64,000 bases of DNA, taken from Neurospora crassa OR74A (Eukaryota; Ascomycota; Sordariomycetes; Sordariales; Sordariaceae). The notes under the pieces are model-generated. The model saw nothing but the letters and a program-made list of their open reading frames with translations. It was not told the origin of the DNA and did no database searches. Below, in pieces: positions 1 to 12,018 of the stretch (positions are counted from its first letter, which is position 1; each line of letters starts with the position of its first letter). Both the position numbers and the translations under genes were made by a program. The stretch is from assembly GCF_000182925.2 (NCBI RefSeq), contig NC_026506.1:1984001-2048000 (forward strand), read 5' to 3'.

Positions 1-329
1 TAATTAATTTTTTAATACGTCTAATAAAAGTACTAAATTTTTATATAAATGTAAAAAAATTAAGTATTAATATATATTAATTAACCGACCAACTATTCAC
101 TACAATACTATATTTTATTTCAATTTTTTAAAATTCTATAAATATAATTATTACAACTATCTTATCTTCTAAATACAATTCGTTTATCTTTACAACGTAT
201 TATTTTTTTTCCTCGAATTTTTATTTTATTAATACTATATTCAACGCTATAAATTCTAATGTTAACGCCCCTATTAATCCCCAACGTATACTAAAGGTTA
301 TAAAAAATATTATCGATAATAATAGAGAG

Positions 330-2950
330 CCTCGAAAAGGCTAGGTTCAAGCGGTAGTACGGCTAATATACGAATAAAAGGATATAATATTAGTTACAAT
401 AATAGGCTACAGAAAAAACATCGTCCTATACGTATTTTTAACTTTATATAACAAAATTATAATATAAATCGTACCGCTTACTAAGCTTAGGGAAAATTAA
501 TACAATAATATTACTATTAAAGTACCAAATTTAAAATTAATATAAGTAAATAAAGATATAACCCTAAGAGTAAACTTTTTACCCCCCTTTTATATTAGAA
601 TCCTATTAATTCATATATAGAACTAGGATATTTAGAACCAAATTCAACGCAACAATTATACCTATATCCTATTAAGCCCAGAGCTTACAATAAATATAAA
701 ATTTAAAGCTATATTACAATCCCTAGAATTCTATAAACGGATTGGTCTTTTTACTATCGATAAACTACATTACATATCAAAATAACGCGAATTTCGATAG
801 GAATTTCAATATCTATATACCTTACGGCTATTATTACCTAAGAACATTCTATAATTTAATTATACAACTACACTAGCTAAAATCCATCAAAACTTTATTA
901 TTAAAAAAGCCGGTTTTAATACTAGAAATTTCGAGATTATTAGAATTTCTATAGATAGACTAGAAATCTCCATTATTATTCAGCCTCTTCTTTAAAACTA
1001 CTTTAGAGATTTCCATCGTCTTATCTTTTTCGTTAAAAGATTTATACTATCAACTAAATAGAATATCCTAAAAACTATTATTTATATTAATAACCGCAAT
1101 AATTTAACTATAATAAAGAATACCCTTATTAACTATCTATACAAAAACTATAATTTCAATAAGGAAATAGGCCGCAAAATCATTAGATTATACAATTCTT
1201 TAGTCCGTCCAATAGATAAAAATATTATATATTAGGATTTTGCTACTAAATTAACCAACTATTATATATATCTAGCCACCGTCTCTCTAGGTATAGGTAT
1301 AAATCTTCCTAATATTATTCGAATAATTCAATTTAATATACCTCCTACTCCCAATATCGCCGACCTTTAGTAGCGTTTTAGAAGAGCAATACGAAAGAAG
1401 TAGGATAATAATTTATAAGGAAAAGTATACTTCTTTATTCTGTACTAGGTATTTAATTACTTTAGTTCAAACGAGAAGTAACCTAAAAGGCGAGTATAAA
1501 AGTAGTAATAATAATAATAATAATAATAATATTTCTATTAACTATATACTCCGAGAGTATCTAGTAAGCTAATAAATATTATTATATTAATAAATAAAGA
1601 AAATATCGCTAATAGTAATAATAATAAAAAAGAAGAAAAGGCAGAGCCTAATAATAAACCATCGCTAGATACTAGCGATTTTTATTTATTATACGAATTC
1701 TCTTATAAAATTAAATAGTTAAAACTTAACGATAAAATTCGCGCCAAGCATTAAAAATAGGACCTACTTTTTATAGAATTTTTCAACGTACCTTATTTTC
1801 GGAAGGCTATTCTCAATTATCTTCAAGAACTATATAATAAAAATCTTAAGTATAAAAGGCCTATCCCTATTAGTAAGTATTGTAATAGGAGCGGTTGTAT
1901 ATTATTATTTGGGAGAATTCTGGTAATATTAGAGTGTAACCGGAATAAAGTATTTAATAAACCGATAATTAGATTATTAGTAGATAAGGCAATATTGTAT
2001 ATCAATAGCTAGTATAAAGAAAAAGTATAAGAATTTATCCTTAAAGCGAATTGAATATTCGAAATTATACTAGAAATACTAATACCAATCCGGCTATAAT
2101 ATACGGTAGGACGTCTTTTTACTAATAATTTAAATATTTATTGAAATAAGGTGCTTCTTTTTAATAATGCTAATAGGCTAGAAGAGAAGCTCCTAATTAT
2201 AAGAGGATAGGAGTATAAAGAAGAATATATTGAAGCTCTTATCGAATTCTATTTATCCTTGGTAGCTAAAATTTATAAAGATTAGGAAAAAGATTACCCT
2301 CGGCTACCGCTACAATAAATCCAGCCTCGGTTACGTACCTTTATAATTACTAATAACCTCCGTAATTTTCTAACTATATTGCCTACTCGTCCTAGTTTTA
2401 TTAGTTCTCTAACTGTAATTATATCGCCTACTCGTCCTAATTTTACTAGTTCTCTCTTAGCTAATATATTGAATTGTACTACTATTATTACTTCTACTAC
2501 AATTATCCCTCAAATTTAAATTGAAGCTCCTCTATATACTCCTCTAAAGTGTGAGGAAGAATATTAAGAACGTTAAGGAGATAATAAAGTTGAGGCTTAA
2601 ATCAATATAGGGACTGTACGTAAAGTGGGGCTAGCCGAAATAGTAAATCTATTAATACTATAAGAAGGTTGGGAAGATATAGATCGCCAATTTAATAAAT
2701 TTACTAGATTATTACTAATAACTCCTCGTTGTAATCAACTAAGCCTAGAAAGACCGTATACCCCCTTTACTAATATTTTAGCATAATTTGCTACTCAAAC
2801 GGCTGTATTATATAAGTATGATATATAAATAATTGTATCCCCAATAGTAGCCCGGTCAATTCAAAGATTACTAGCAATAAAAGGAAAGGGAAAGAAGAGG
2901 CAATCTAGGACTCTAATTTAAGGATTACTAGCTTATAAAAAATAAATATA
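330..2950 (+). pseudogene. RIP-inactivated RecQ-like ATP-dependent DNA helicase relic
   Basis: One reading frame (codon starts at positions divisible by 3) reads as a superfamily 2 helicase from about 330 to 2950. A degraded Walker A is at 405-422 (IGYRKNI, expected GxGKS). A PLTKL segment follows, then LLSPE near 677. A DEAH-like box (IDKLHYISK, then a stop where Trp is expected) is at 756-785. TIIYINNR lies near 1080. GIGINLPNIIRIIQFNIPP at about 1290-1346 is motif V, followed by ADL, two stops (1368-1373) and RFRRA, where family members have W-Q-R-x-G-R-A. Most in-frame stops fit Gln or Trp codons changed by transition, and I saw no frameshift. The C-terminal 2.0-2.9 kb also stays in frame. 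The general architecture resembles telomere-linked or transposon-borne fungal RecQ helicases; that assignment is inference. It is non-functional as it stands. Confidence 0.75.
1506..1531 (+). repeat. (TAA)n microsatellite
   Basis: About eight perfect TAA units lie inside the RIP-mutated block, within the helicase relic frame. This is probably expansion in already AT-biased sequence. No function is inferred. Confidence 0.8.
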
Positions 2951-3853
2951 ATATAAATATCTATATATTAATATCTATTATTATTAATTCCAAATTATAC
3001 ATTAAAAATTTAAACCGTATACTAAGACGCTAAAATAGGAGGATGCTTGGTAGCCCAGTCTTAGACTTAAGGGTATAACACTAGCTAAAGTATTACTAAA
3101 TTTGACCCTTTTAACGAGAGATAGCTATTATTATATTTAATAATCCTCCTATACCTTGCAAATACTCTTAAAATGCTCTAATTAACTAATATAGTCTACT
3201 TCCAACTACTATACTATTACTAGCCCCACCGGGGGTACTATAGGAATACCCGTAGTATAGCGGTTAAGGGGACGCCTGTAATTATTATTAGTATAAATCT
3301 AGAGAGCTCGTACGTTCAACTCCCTACTTATACCTTATTTCTTCTTTAAACGTTTAGTTATTGTACTGCTAACCTCTCTTAAATTCTTCTCATCTTTAAA
3401 TTTTAGTATTAATTACGTATATAACCAATTTAGGGAATAGGAGATGTAAGACCGCCGTAAAACGTACTATCTCTTAATACTATTAATGGTTATTTTATAA
3501 AAGGGTATACTATAAGGTATTTGATTAGGGTATACGGAATAAATCGAATTAAATTCCTTTCTTTTTGCCAATTTCTCACTTTTTATTTAGTCTTTTACTA
3601 ATACTATATATAAATTCTAAAGTCTAACCTACTACTCATCTTCAATATAAATATCTTTAATATTATTATTAAGAGTAAAATCCTATAAATCTTCTACACC
3701 CTCTTCGAACAACCGTTTACCCTCTTCACTATAATTAATAATACTATTTTAAATAGTATATTCAATTAATCCTAGTATATACTTCTAATCAATTATATTG
3801 ACTGGAAATAGAATAACCTTATTCCAATCAACTAACTTCTCTATTAAATTTTA

Positions 3854-4330
3854 CTACCTAAAAAAATAAATATCCAGTATATTAAAAGCTTCAAAATTAA
3901 GTATTATCTTCCTCTTTATTATACTATCCTTATATAATTTAAATACGTAAGAAATAACATTAGTAAATAGATTACCAATAGTATAGGTACCCTTCGCAAT
4001 ACATCCCCATAATCTTTCGGCTCCTTTACGAATAATAGCAAGAATATTAGAATTAAGAGCTAGACGTATAAAGGTAACCTCAATATTATAGGTAAAATTC
4101 TTATTATTCTTAATATTAATAGTATATACTCTATTCCAATATTCCAACATTAAATCAATAGGTTTATACTTACTACCAACAGTAACAGAGCGAACCAAAC
4201 TACCTTTAAGAATAGTATTCCGAAGGGCGTCGTCTAAAATATCTTTATAGAGAAGCCATACAAAGTAGAGCATTTCTAGGCTATAATTCTATAATTTTCC
4301 CCTATAAAAAATTATAAGGAGAATAGGAAT
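3854..4330 (-). pseudogene. DUF6589-like fungal repeat protein relic
   Basis: The minus strand carries a 139-codon open stretch (4273 down to 3854), and homology-like sequence continues upstream past a TAG where Gln is plausible (read-through reads x-NYSLEMLYFVW). The pattern (N-Y-S-x-E-M-L, then LRNTILKGSLVR, PIDLMLEYWNR, and a Leu/Ile-rich helix run) resembles the C-terminal part of the DUF6589 proteins that are multicopy in many fungal genomes. That match is from memory and unsupported by a search. Base composition and the stop pattern match the surrounding RIPped block, so it is treated as a relic rather than a working gene. It has opposite polarity to the helicase relic, implying a second repeat unit. 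Confidence 0.4.
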
Positions 4331-6599
4331 AATATCCTAAAGAAAGCTATAATCGCCTACTCGGATTACTTTGTAAATCAATAGAAGGATTAATACTATT
4401 TATATTAATCTACAATAGCTTCAAAATTTAATATCGATTTTTAAGGCTAAAGTAGGTCCTACTAGTAGTATAGATCTATCCCCGCTGATATTGACATCGA
4501 TATTGGTATTAATACTTTTATTAATATAAATATTAATATTGGGATATTCTTTAATCCAGCCCTATATAAAAAAGACTATATTCTAAATATAATTAAGTAT
4601 TTGTTATATAGAGGTAGTCTATTGCCCGTTATTGCTATTATTATTATTGTTGTTATTATTATTATTAATTGCTCCTTCCTCTTTAATTAATATTCCTATT
4701 ATTAACTTTATACTATTAATAGTTAGATTATCGAAATTTCTATACTTAACAAACTTAGAAATAAGAAATATAAGGACTCTAACTTAAAACCTATATATAA
4801 TAAGGGGTATTACTTAATAATATTTAATCTTTTCCTTCTTAATATTCTTTGAACGTTAGAAAAAGAAAATATTTAAAGAAATTATTGTAATAGAAAAGGC
4901 TATATCCTTTCCCCCGTCCTAAAAGCATTAGAATAGTATTTTAATAAAGTTAATCTCAATGTAAAATAAAATAAGTATAAAAAGTATTTATTTCTTCTAC
5001 TCCTACTACTCGCTAATTTCGATTTTGTAATACTAAATATATTTAATAAAAGACGTTATCTTTTAATCGCTATAGACAAGGATCAAACAATAGACTAGCT
5101 CAAATTTATTGAATATAAGACGATTATTCTATAATTCTTTATAAATACGGTAGATACCCTCAAATTTTCCTTTGTCTTTATAGATTATATTAATTTAGAG
5201 ACTTAGTAACTCCAAATACTTTACTTATTTAATAATAAGAAACGTTAGCAACTTTTTTTTAGTAATAATATTATTAGTAACGTAGAGAAATAAAGATTTA
5301 AAAGCGAAATCTATAAGCCAACGGGTAGTAATATTAATACTTTTACACCTTAGGAATATATAATTTACTACTATCTTCTATATAAATTTCTTAATTCTAT
5401 TGAATAATAATTATTAAAGGGGGCTGTACAATTTAGGGTATAAGACCAAACTAGCCGTAGTTAAATTAATTATTTAATCTTACTTTCCTCTTACCAATTC
5501 CCGAATAGTATCTTTATAATTAAAATTATTGTATATAATAACGCTATTAGGATTATATATTATTCGCTTAAAGTTACGCTTTACTTACTATATTATTACG
5601 TTAAATAGTTTATTAAATATTATATATAATAATATAATACCTATCCTAAATAACGTTTAAATAGCCTTCCTAGATATTCTAGTTAAAAAAAGATAAAGAC
5701 TAAGAATATAGTAAAGAAAAGTACTCTTCTTCTCAATATAGCCAAATATCAATATAGTTACAATAAGAATAATACGGCTATAATGTTCCTCATTAATATT
5801 AATTATTTTAATAATATTTATCGTTCTAAACCGATTAACTATAAACTATAAAATTATAGTAACTATATTAGGAGCAATAGCTCTAAGGATTAGCTAAATC
5901 TCTTTTAAAATATTCTTTAATTAAAATAAACTATTTAATTAAAAAATAGTAGTTAGTTTATTACTTTAATAAATATTTTTAACCTTAAATTATCCGAAGG
6001 ATAGTTTAGTAAGTAGGGCCTATATTTCTTTATGTAGTATAAAAGTAGGGTAATTTAGATTATTAGGTATATTAGTAATATATTGAATAATAAAATTACT
6101 ATTATTAAAAGCTTCCTTTATATTATTATTTTCGTCGAAAAAGCTAGTAAAATTTGTACTTCTATACCTAACTTTAAATTACTCTACTATAAATACCTTA
6201 ATATTAAACGACTTTAGTTCGATAATTTATTTCTTTATTACTACTTTTATTATATACTTACTATACTTTAATCGGAGGCGAGCTTAGAAGTCGAGTATCT
6301 CTTTAATAATATTATAATCATCATCCTCTACAAGCGTATTATTGCGGTCTACTCTATTATCGACGTCTTGCTCTATTTATATATAATCCGGGACTTAGAT
6401 ATTAAATAGAGTAAAAGAGAGAGCAGATGATTCTTCAATTCCTAATGGTCTAGCTGCTAAAGAGGTACATTGGTAATATAGTTGTACTTAGGAGTAATTA
6501 CAACGATATTATATATAGGCTAGAAGATTGCGAATAGATTATACATCCTCGTATTGGGAGTCTTCCTCTATAGTAATAATAATGAAATTGATACCGTTA

Positions 6600-7417
6600 G
6601 AAAGCTGTGATTTTTGCGATCCGAATTAACCAGAAACCCTCGTAATGCGACGTATTGTTGTAAAATTATAGTATTGAGGTTAATATTCTGGGAGGTTGGT
6701 TAACCTCTACGCGATTCCAATCGAGTTATGCACTTAGACCTCTTTGAGCGGAGGGCCAAAATATTGCCCGGTTTGGAAAGAAAATTCAATTTATCAATAA
6801 AATGCTGAGATTGTGGTATTCGTTACAGGTCCGTGCACGCCCGGGAGCTCAAGGTGGGTCTGAGCGCTGAGATAAACCTGATTGAGGTTTCTTTCTGAAC
6901 CTCACCGTACGTCAGAGTGCCCCCGATAGCGTCTACTAGCGTGCGATCAAGACAGGGACCCGTGTCGTCCAACCGACCGGCAGGGTACTGGCTGGCAGAC
7001 GCCAAATGCTTGCGTCTCAGCTGCCCGGCACTCGACTTGATCCCCTCCGTTGTCTGCACCGGGTCCTGTGATTGGCTGAATGAGACGCGGTTTCGCCCAT
7101 TTGGGATCCTCGACTCTCGAGAAATTCCCACCCACAGCCATCTCAACCCTTCAACAAACAGCATCTCCAGACCGCGCTTCTTTCTCGTCAACCTGCCAGT
7201 CAACCCCGAGGTTGCTGGCCAACACCAAACTCAGTTCAGAAACGAGGACATTCTTCCGGCTTGCGCTGCAACCGACATCATTCACTGAAGCGCGTGCCAG
7301 TCGCGTTTAAGTGGTTTTTGGGCCGTCTAAGCCAGGGGCCTTCCAGTCTGGACTCCGGTTCACCTTTAACCGAAGAAAACGAACAACACGACAGCAACCA
7401 AACGAAACCCCACCATC
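6600..7417 (+). promoter_or_regulatory. Upstream and 5' leader region of the ISWI gene
   Basis: Normal-composition DNA lies between the RIPped block and the ISWI start. An inverted CCAAT box (GATTGGCT, about 7070-7077) is followed by sequence that is probably the transcribed leader. Several short overlapping ORFs on both strands here do not resemble proteins and are not annotated. The chromatin border presumably falls at the left end. Confidence 0.4.
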
Positions 7418-10400
7418 ATGGCCCCACGCTCACGACAGCCCGTCAACGACGACGACGCGTCAATGCCTGACGCCCCAGAGACTTCCAATGCTCCCGCATC
7501 AGAGATGGTATGAGGCCCACCCTTTCAATGAATGCGCTTTTGCGCCACCACATTTTGCTTTTCGCGGCACTGAAACTGACGTTCGACCGCGGCCGTACAG
7601 GAGGTTGACGAGACGCCAGACTACACCGACTCTGATACCAACCCAAATACTACCGAGAGCAGCGTCGCAGGCGAGCCAGTAGATGGGCGTAGGAAGCGAT
7701 CTGAGGCCAACCAACTACGACGGAGTATCTTCGGCAAAAAACATGATAGGCTAGGAGAGTCCAAGGTGAGCTACTACTACTATTGTACATTTCAGACTGT
7801 TCTCACGTCTCGAATTTTGGTCCCCCACCGCAACTGCCCGGTGGGCTCTTATTCGCGATCCTAACTCGGCTCCAGGAAGATGATTCGCTCCGAAGGTTCC
7901 GCTACCTCCTTGGTCTGACCGATCTTTTCCGTCACTTCATCGAGACAAACCCAAACCCCAAGGTCCGCGAAATCATGGCCGAAATTGATCGCCAAAATGC
8001 CGAGGATGCGAAGTCAAAGAAGGGCGCTGGTCGCCAAGGCGGTGCTACTAGTGACAGGCGTCGTCGGACCGAAGCTGAGGAGGACGCCGAGTTGCTTAAG
8101 GACGAGAAGGTAGGAGGATCCGCCGAAACTGTGTTCCGCGAATCGCCTGCCTTTATTCAGGGCACCATGAGGGACTACCAGATTGCTGGCCTCAACTGGC
8201 TAATCTCCCTCCACGAAAACGGTATCTCGGGCATCCTGGCCGATGAAATGGGTCTCGGGAAGACACTACAAACCATCTCCTTCTTGGGTTATCTGCGGCA
8301 TATCATGGATACTCCCGGTCCTCATTTGGTCATTGTTCCCAAATCGACTCTGGATAACTGGAAGCGCGAGTTTGCCAAATGGACACCCGAGGTGAACGTG
8401 CTGGTGCTGCAGGGTGCCAAGGAGGAACGTCAGCAGCTCATCCAAGACCGCCTTGTGGACGAAAACTTCGACGTTTGCATCACCAGTTACGAGATGATTC
8501 TCAGAGAAAAGGCTCACCTGAAGAAGTTTGCCTGGGAGTACATCATCATTGACGAGGCCCATCGTATCAAGAATGAAGAGTCTTCGTTGGCCCAGGTGAT
8601 CAGAGTGTTCAACTCAAGAAATCGTCTCTTGATTACAGGCACTCCCCTGCAGAACAACCTACACGAGCTCTGGGCTCTGCTCAACTTTCTGCTACCAGAT
8701 GTTTTCGGAGATTCCGAGGCGTTTGACCAATGGTTCTCTGGCCAAGATAGGGATCAAGACACAGTTGTACAGCAGTTGCACCGTGTGCTACGACCTTTCT
8801 TGCTGCGCCGTGTCAAGAGCGATGTTGAGAAGAGCCTTTTGCCCAAGAAGGAGGTCAATGTCTACATCGGCATGTCGGAAATGCAGGTAAAATGGTACCA
8901 GAAGATCCTTGAAAAGGATATCGATGCCGTTAATGGAGCTGGTGGAAAGCGCGAGTCCAAGACACGGCTCTTGAACATTGTTATGCAGCTTCGTAAGTGC
9001 TGCAATCATCCTTACCTCTTTGAGGGAGCCGAGCCCGGTCCTCCTTATACCACAGATGAGCATCTCGTTTATAATGCGGGAAAGATGCTTGTACTTGATA
9101 AGCTGCTTAAACGACTGCAGAAGCAGGGCAGTCGCGTCCTCATATTCTCGCAGATGAGCCGCCTGTTGGACATTCTCGAGGATTACTGTGTTTTCCGCCA
9201 ATACAAGTACTGCCGTATTGATGGCGGCACTGCCCACGAAGATCGTATTGCGGCTATTGATGAGTACAACAAACCCGACTCGGACAAGTTTGTCTTCTTG
9301 TTGACAACAAGAGCCGGTGGTCTCGGCATTAACCTTACCTCTGCCGACATTGTTATCCTCTACGACAGCGACTGGAACCCGCAGGCCGATTTGCAGGCCA
9401 TGGACCGCGCTCATCGTATCGGACAGACAAAGCAAGTGGTGGTTTATCGTTTCGTCACGGATAACGCCATCGAAGAAAAGGTTTTGGAACGTGCAGCCCA
9501 AAAACTGCGCCTCGATCAGCTGGTCATCCAGCAGGGCCGTGCTCAGATTGCCGCAAAGGCTGCTGCTAACAAAGATGAGCTGCTGTCTATGATTCAGCAT
9601 GGTGCCGAGAAGGTCTTCCAGAGTAAGGGCGGTTTCGGGGCCTTACCCGAGAATGGCGCCGAGTTGGGTGATGACGATATCGATGCTATCCTCGCGGCCG
9701 GTGAGAACCGAACCAAGGAGTTGAATGCCAAGTACGAAAAGCTCGGTCTCGACGACTTGCAAAAGTTCACCTCAGAATCAGCGTACGAGTGGAACGGAGA
9801 GGATTTCGCGGCTCGCAAGAAGGACATTGGCATCAACTGGATCAACCCGGCGAAGCGTGAACGCAAGGAGCAGATCTACTCTATTGATAAGTACTATAAG
9901 CAGGCCCTGCAGACCGGCGGAAGGACGGCCGACACAAAGCCCAAGGCCCCGCGTGCTCCCAAGCAGGTACCTGTGCACGACTATCAGTTCTATCCTCTTC
10001 GACTCCGCGAATTGCAAGACAGGGAGACGGCATACTACCGCAAGGAGATCGGCTACAAAGTTCCCCTCCCTGACGGCGATGACGAGACCGTGGAAGAGCG
10101 CGAGGCCGAGAGAGCTCTGGATCAGCAAGAGATTGATAACGCCACACCCTTGACAGAAGAGGAGCAAGCTGAGAAGCAAAAGCTCGCAGAACAAGGCTTT
10201 GGTGACTGGAACAGGCGAGACTTCCAGCAGTTCATTAACGGCTCTGGTCGCTATGGCCGCAACGACTATGAAGGAATTGCGCAGGAAGTTGACAGCAAGA
10301 CTCCTGCAGAGATCAAGGCCTATGCCAAGGTATTTTGGCAACGGTATACCGAGATCGCGGACTATAACAAATACCTCAAGGTCATTGAGGATGGTGAGGA

Positions 10401-11068
10401 ACGTATGCGCAAGATTGAACACCAGCGCAAGATGTTGCGCAAGAAGATGAGCCAGTACCGTGTGCCATTGCAGCAACTGAAGATCAACTACACTGTCTCG
10501 ACGACTAACAAGAAGGTCTATACGGAGGAGGAGGACAGATTCCTTCTGGTGATGCTGGACAAGTATGGCGTCGATTCCGAGGGCATCTACGAGAAGATCC
10601 GGGATGAGATCCGCGAGAGCCCTCTTTTTCGCTTCGATTGGTTCTTCCTTAGCCGTACTCCCATTGAGATCAGCCGTCGCTGCAACACTCTGCTGACGAC
10701 GATCGTCAAAGAGTTTGAGGACGAGCCTAGCAACACCACCAAGGCCAAGGTGAACGGGGTCAATGGCAAGCTCAAGCGTGAAGCGAATGATGAAGACAAT
10801 GACGAAGACAGTGTTTTGGGCCTGGCTCCTGCCAAGAAGAAGACCAAGGCTAATGGTGTCAAGGTAAACCATCCCCTGCTTTTCTCACTTTGGAGATGTT
10901 CGTACTAACTTGAATTTACCCGCGTAACAGAACAAAGCGCTAGACAACGTCAAGTCAGCGTCCGGTAGCAAAGCCACCTCGGCTGCCCCTTCGCGCGCGT
11001 CAAGCGTGGCGTCGACGGAATCGAAGGCGACAAAGGGCAAGGCTGCCCCCAAGGGAAAGAAGAAGTAG
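7418..11068 (+). CDS. ISW1: ISWI-family chromatin-remodelling ATPase
   Basis: Four exons are inferred: 7418-7507, 7601-7765, 7876-10863 and 10931-11068, giving 1126 residues, the usual length for fungal ISWI. All three introns are phase 0 with GT-AG ends (GTATGA, GTGAGC, GTAAAC donors). The start ATG is in good context (CATCATGGCC). The ATPase domain has Walker A DEMGLGKT (residues 208-215), DEAH box (311-314), TGTPLQNN, and the C-terminal helicase motifs [12 protein letters not shown] and [17 protein letters not shown] module starts near residue 860 ([13 protein letters not shown]) and a SLIDE module spans about 966-1035. The short Lys/Ala/Ser-rich tail is encoded by exon 4. By family knowledge it slides and spaces nucleosomes in the nucleus. 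It is the first gene inside the RIPped repeat border. A choice between ISW1-type and ISW2-type naming is not possible here. Confidence 0.95.
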
Positions 11069-12018
11069 ACCGCCTGATGGTGGTCCAGACCAAAAATACA
11101 AGCTACGGCACATGTATTGACTTGGCTTGGTATTCGAAGCTGTAGTTGCGTTTCATATGACTGGGTTAGATTGGGTGAAGGGGCTCGGTTCACCACTGAG
11201 AAGAGTCCAGGGAGGGTTAATGCAGTTGGCTCGCGGCGTTTCCGTTGTGTCGTATTCATGTTGCGGTCTCGGTGATGGTTATCTCACCTGCCGTCATTTA
11301 GCGAGGGATTTCTCTGCCTACCTGAGGAACAAAAGATATCCTTTTGGTCAAATCCGTTCTCTGATGGATGAATAGGGCATGATGTGCGCAGTCTTGTACT
11401 TCCTTTACCCCTGTATTATTGTTTCCACTTGTGTTGGATTCTTATTGACCATAAGGGAGTGAGTAAGCAATTGGCGAAAGACCTCTACTTATAACGTCCA
11501 ATCTGATATCACATGAACGAGGTTGCGCAAGATAGTAAGCAGAAGAACGACCGAATTCAACTATGACAAATGACTCTTCTGTGCTTCGATAGGGACCAAA
11601 GGTTCCTTTCGTGACAAGATGGAAATTACATATCCGCTCTCCGCGCGACTCACTTGTTCGTTCGTTTGCTTCACATCGAACCGCACCACCTCATCGCTCC
11701 AATTTTTGCTCCTTTTCACTTTTTTTTTCACCAAATATTGGGTGGAATCGCCCAAATTCTCAGATTAGGTTGCCTGAAAAAAACGCCGTTTGTGAAATGC
11801 CCATTTCCCCCAAATTGTTGGATCCCTGGACGCGCGATGTAAAATAACCCGTTTGCTCATTTCCTTCCTCCGACAAGTCGAGAGAATCCTGAACTCAATA
11901 ACACGACACCCATATTTCGTCCCGCGAATCGCCTTTCCGCCCCTTTCTGCCGCCCCTCCTCGGATCCTGCTTGCTGAAAGTCCGAAAGTTTCGATCGATG
12001 TCGATAGAAGGGATCCGT
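11069..12018. other. Convergent 3' intergenic region between ISWI and eIF3i
   Basis: The two flanking genes run toward each other, so this roughly 950-base stretch holds both 3' untranslated regions. Short ORFs here (for example 11561-11847 on both strands) are low-complexity and unrecognised. No RNA gene or repeat is visible. Confidence 0.6.

Larger units (their letters stand above)
1..6600. repeat. AT-rich RIP-mutated repeat block
   Basis: Almost the whole segment is very rich in A, T and TpA steps and has no long intact ORF. Base composition changes abruptly to normal at roughly 6.58-6.80 kb. Translating the + strand gives recognisable protein relics in which expected Gln and Trp codons have become TAA, TAG or TGA. 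This is the signature expected of RIP acting as C-to-T on both strands. The block starts outside the window, so its left end is unknown. Two relics are listed separately; the rest (about 2.95-3.85 and 4.4-6.6 kb) has coding-like stretches that I cannot name, including one + strand frame over about 5.23-5.83 kb. The exact right border is uncertain by about 200 bases. Confidence 0.9.

Noticed and set aside
6823-7288. Overlapping 120-codon frames on both strands upstream of ISWI
   Set aside because: No protein-like composition or family motifs. The position fits a promoter and leader, and frames overlap each other.
8788-9600. 270-codon antisense frame inside ISWI
   Set aside because: Lies opposite the conserved ATPase exon; it is a codon-bias shadow.
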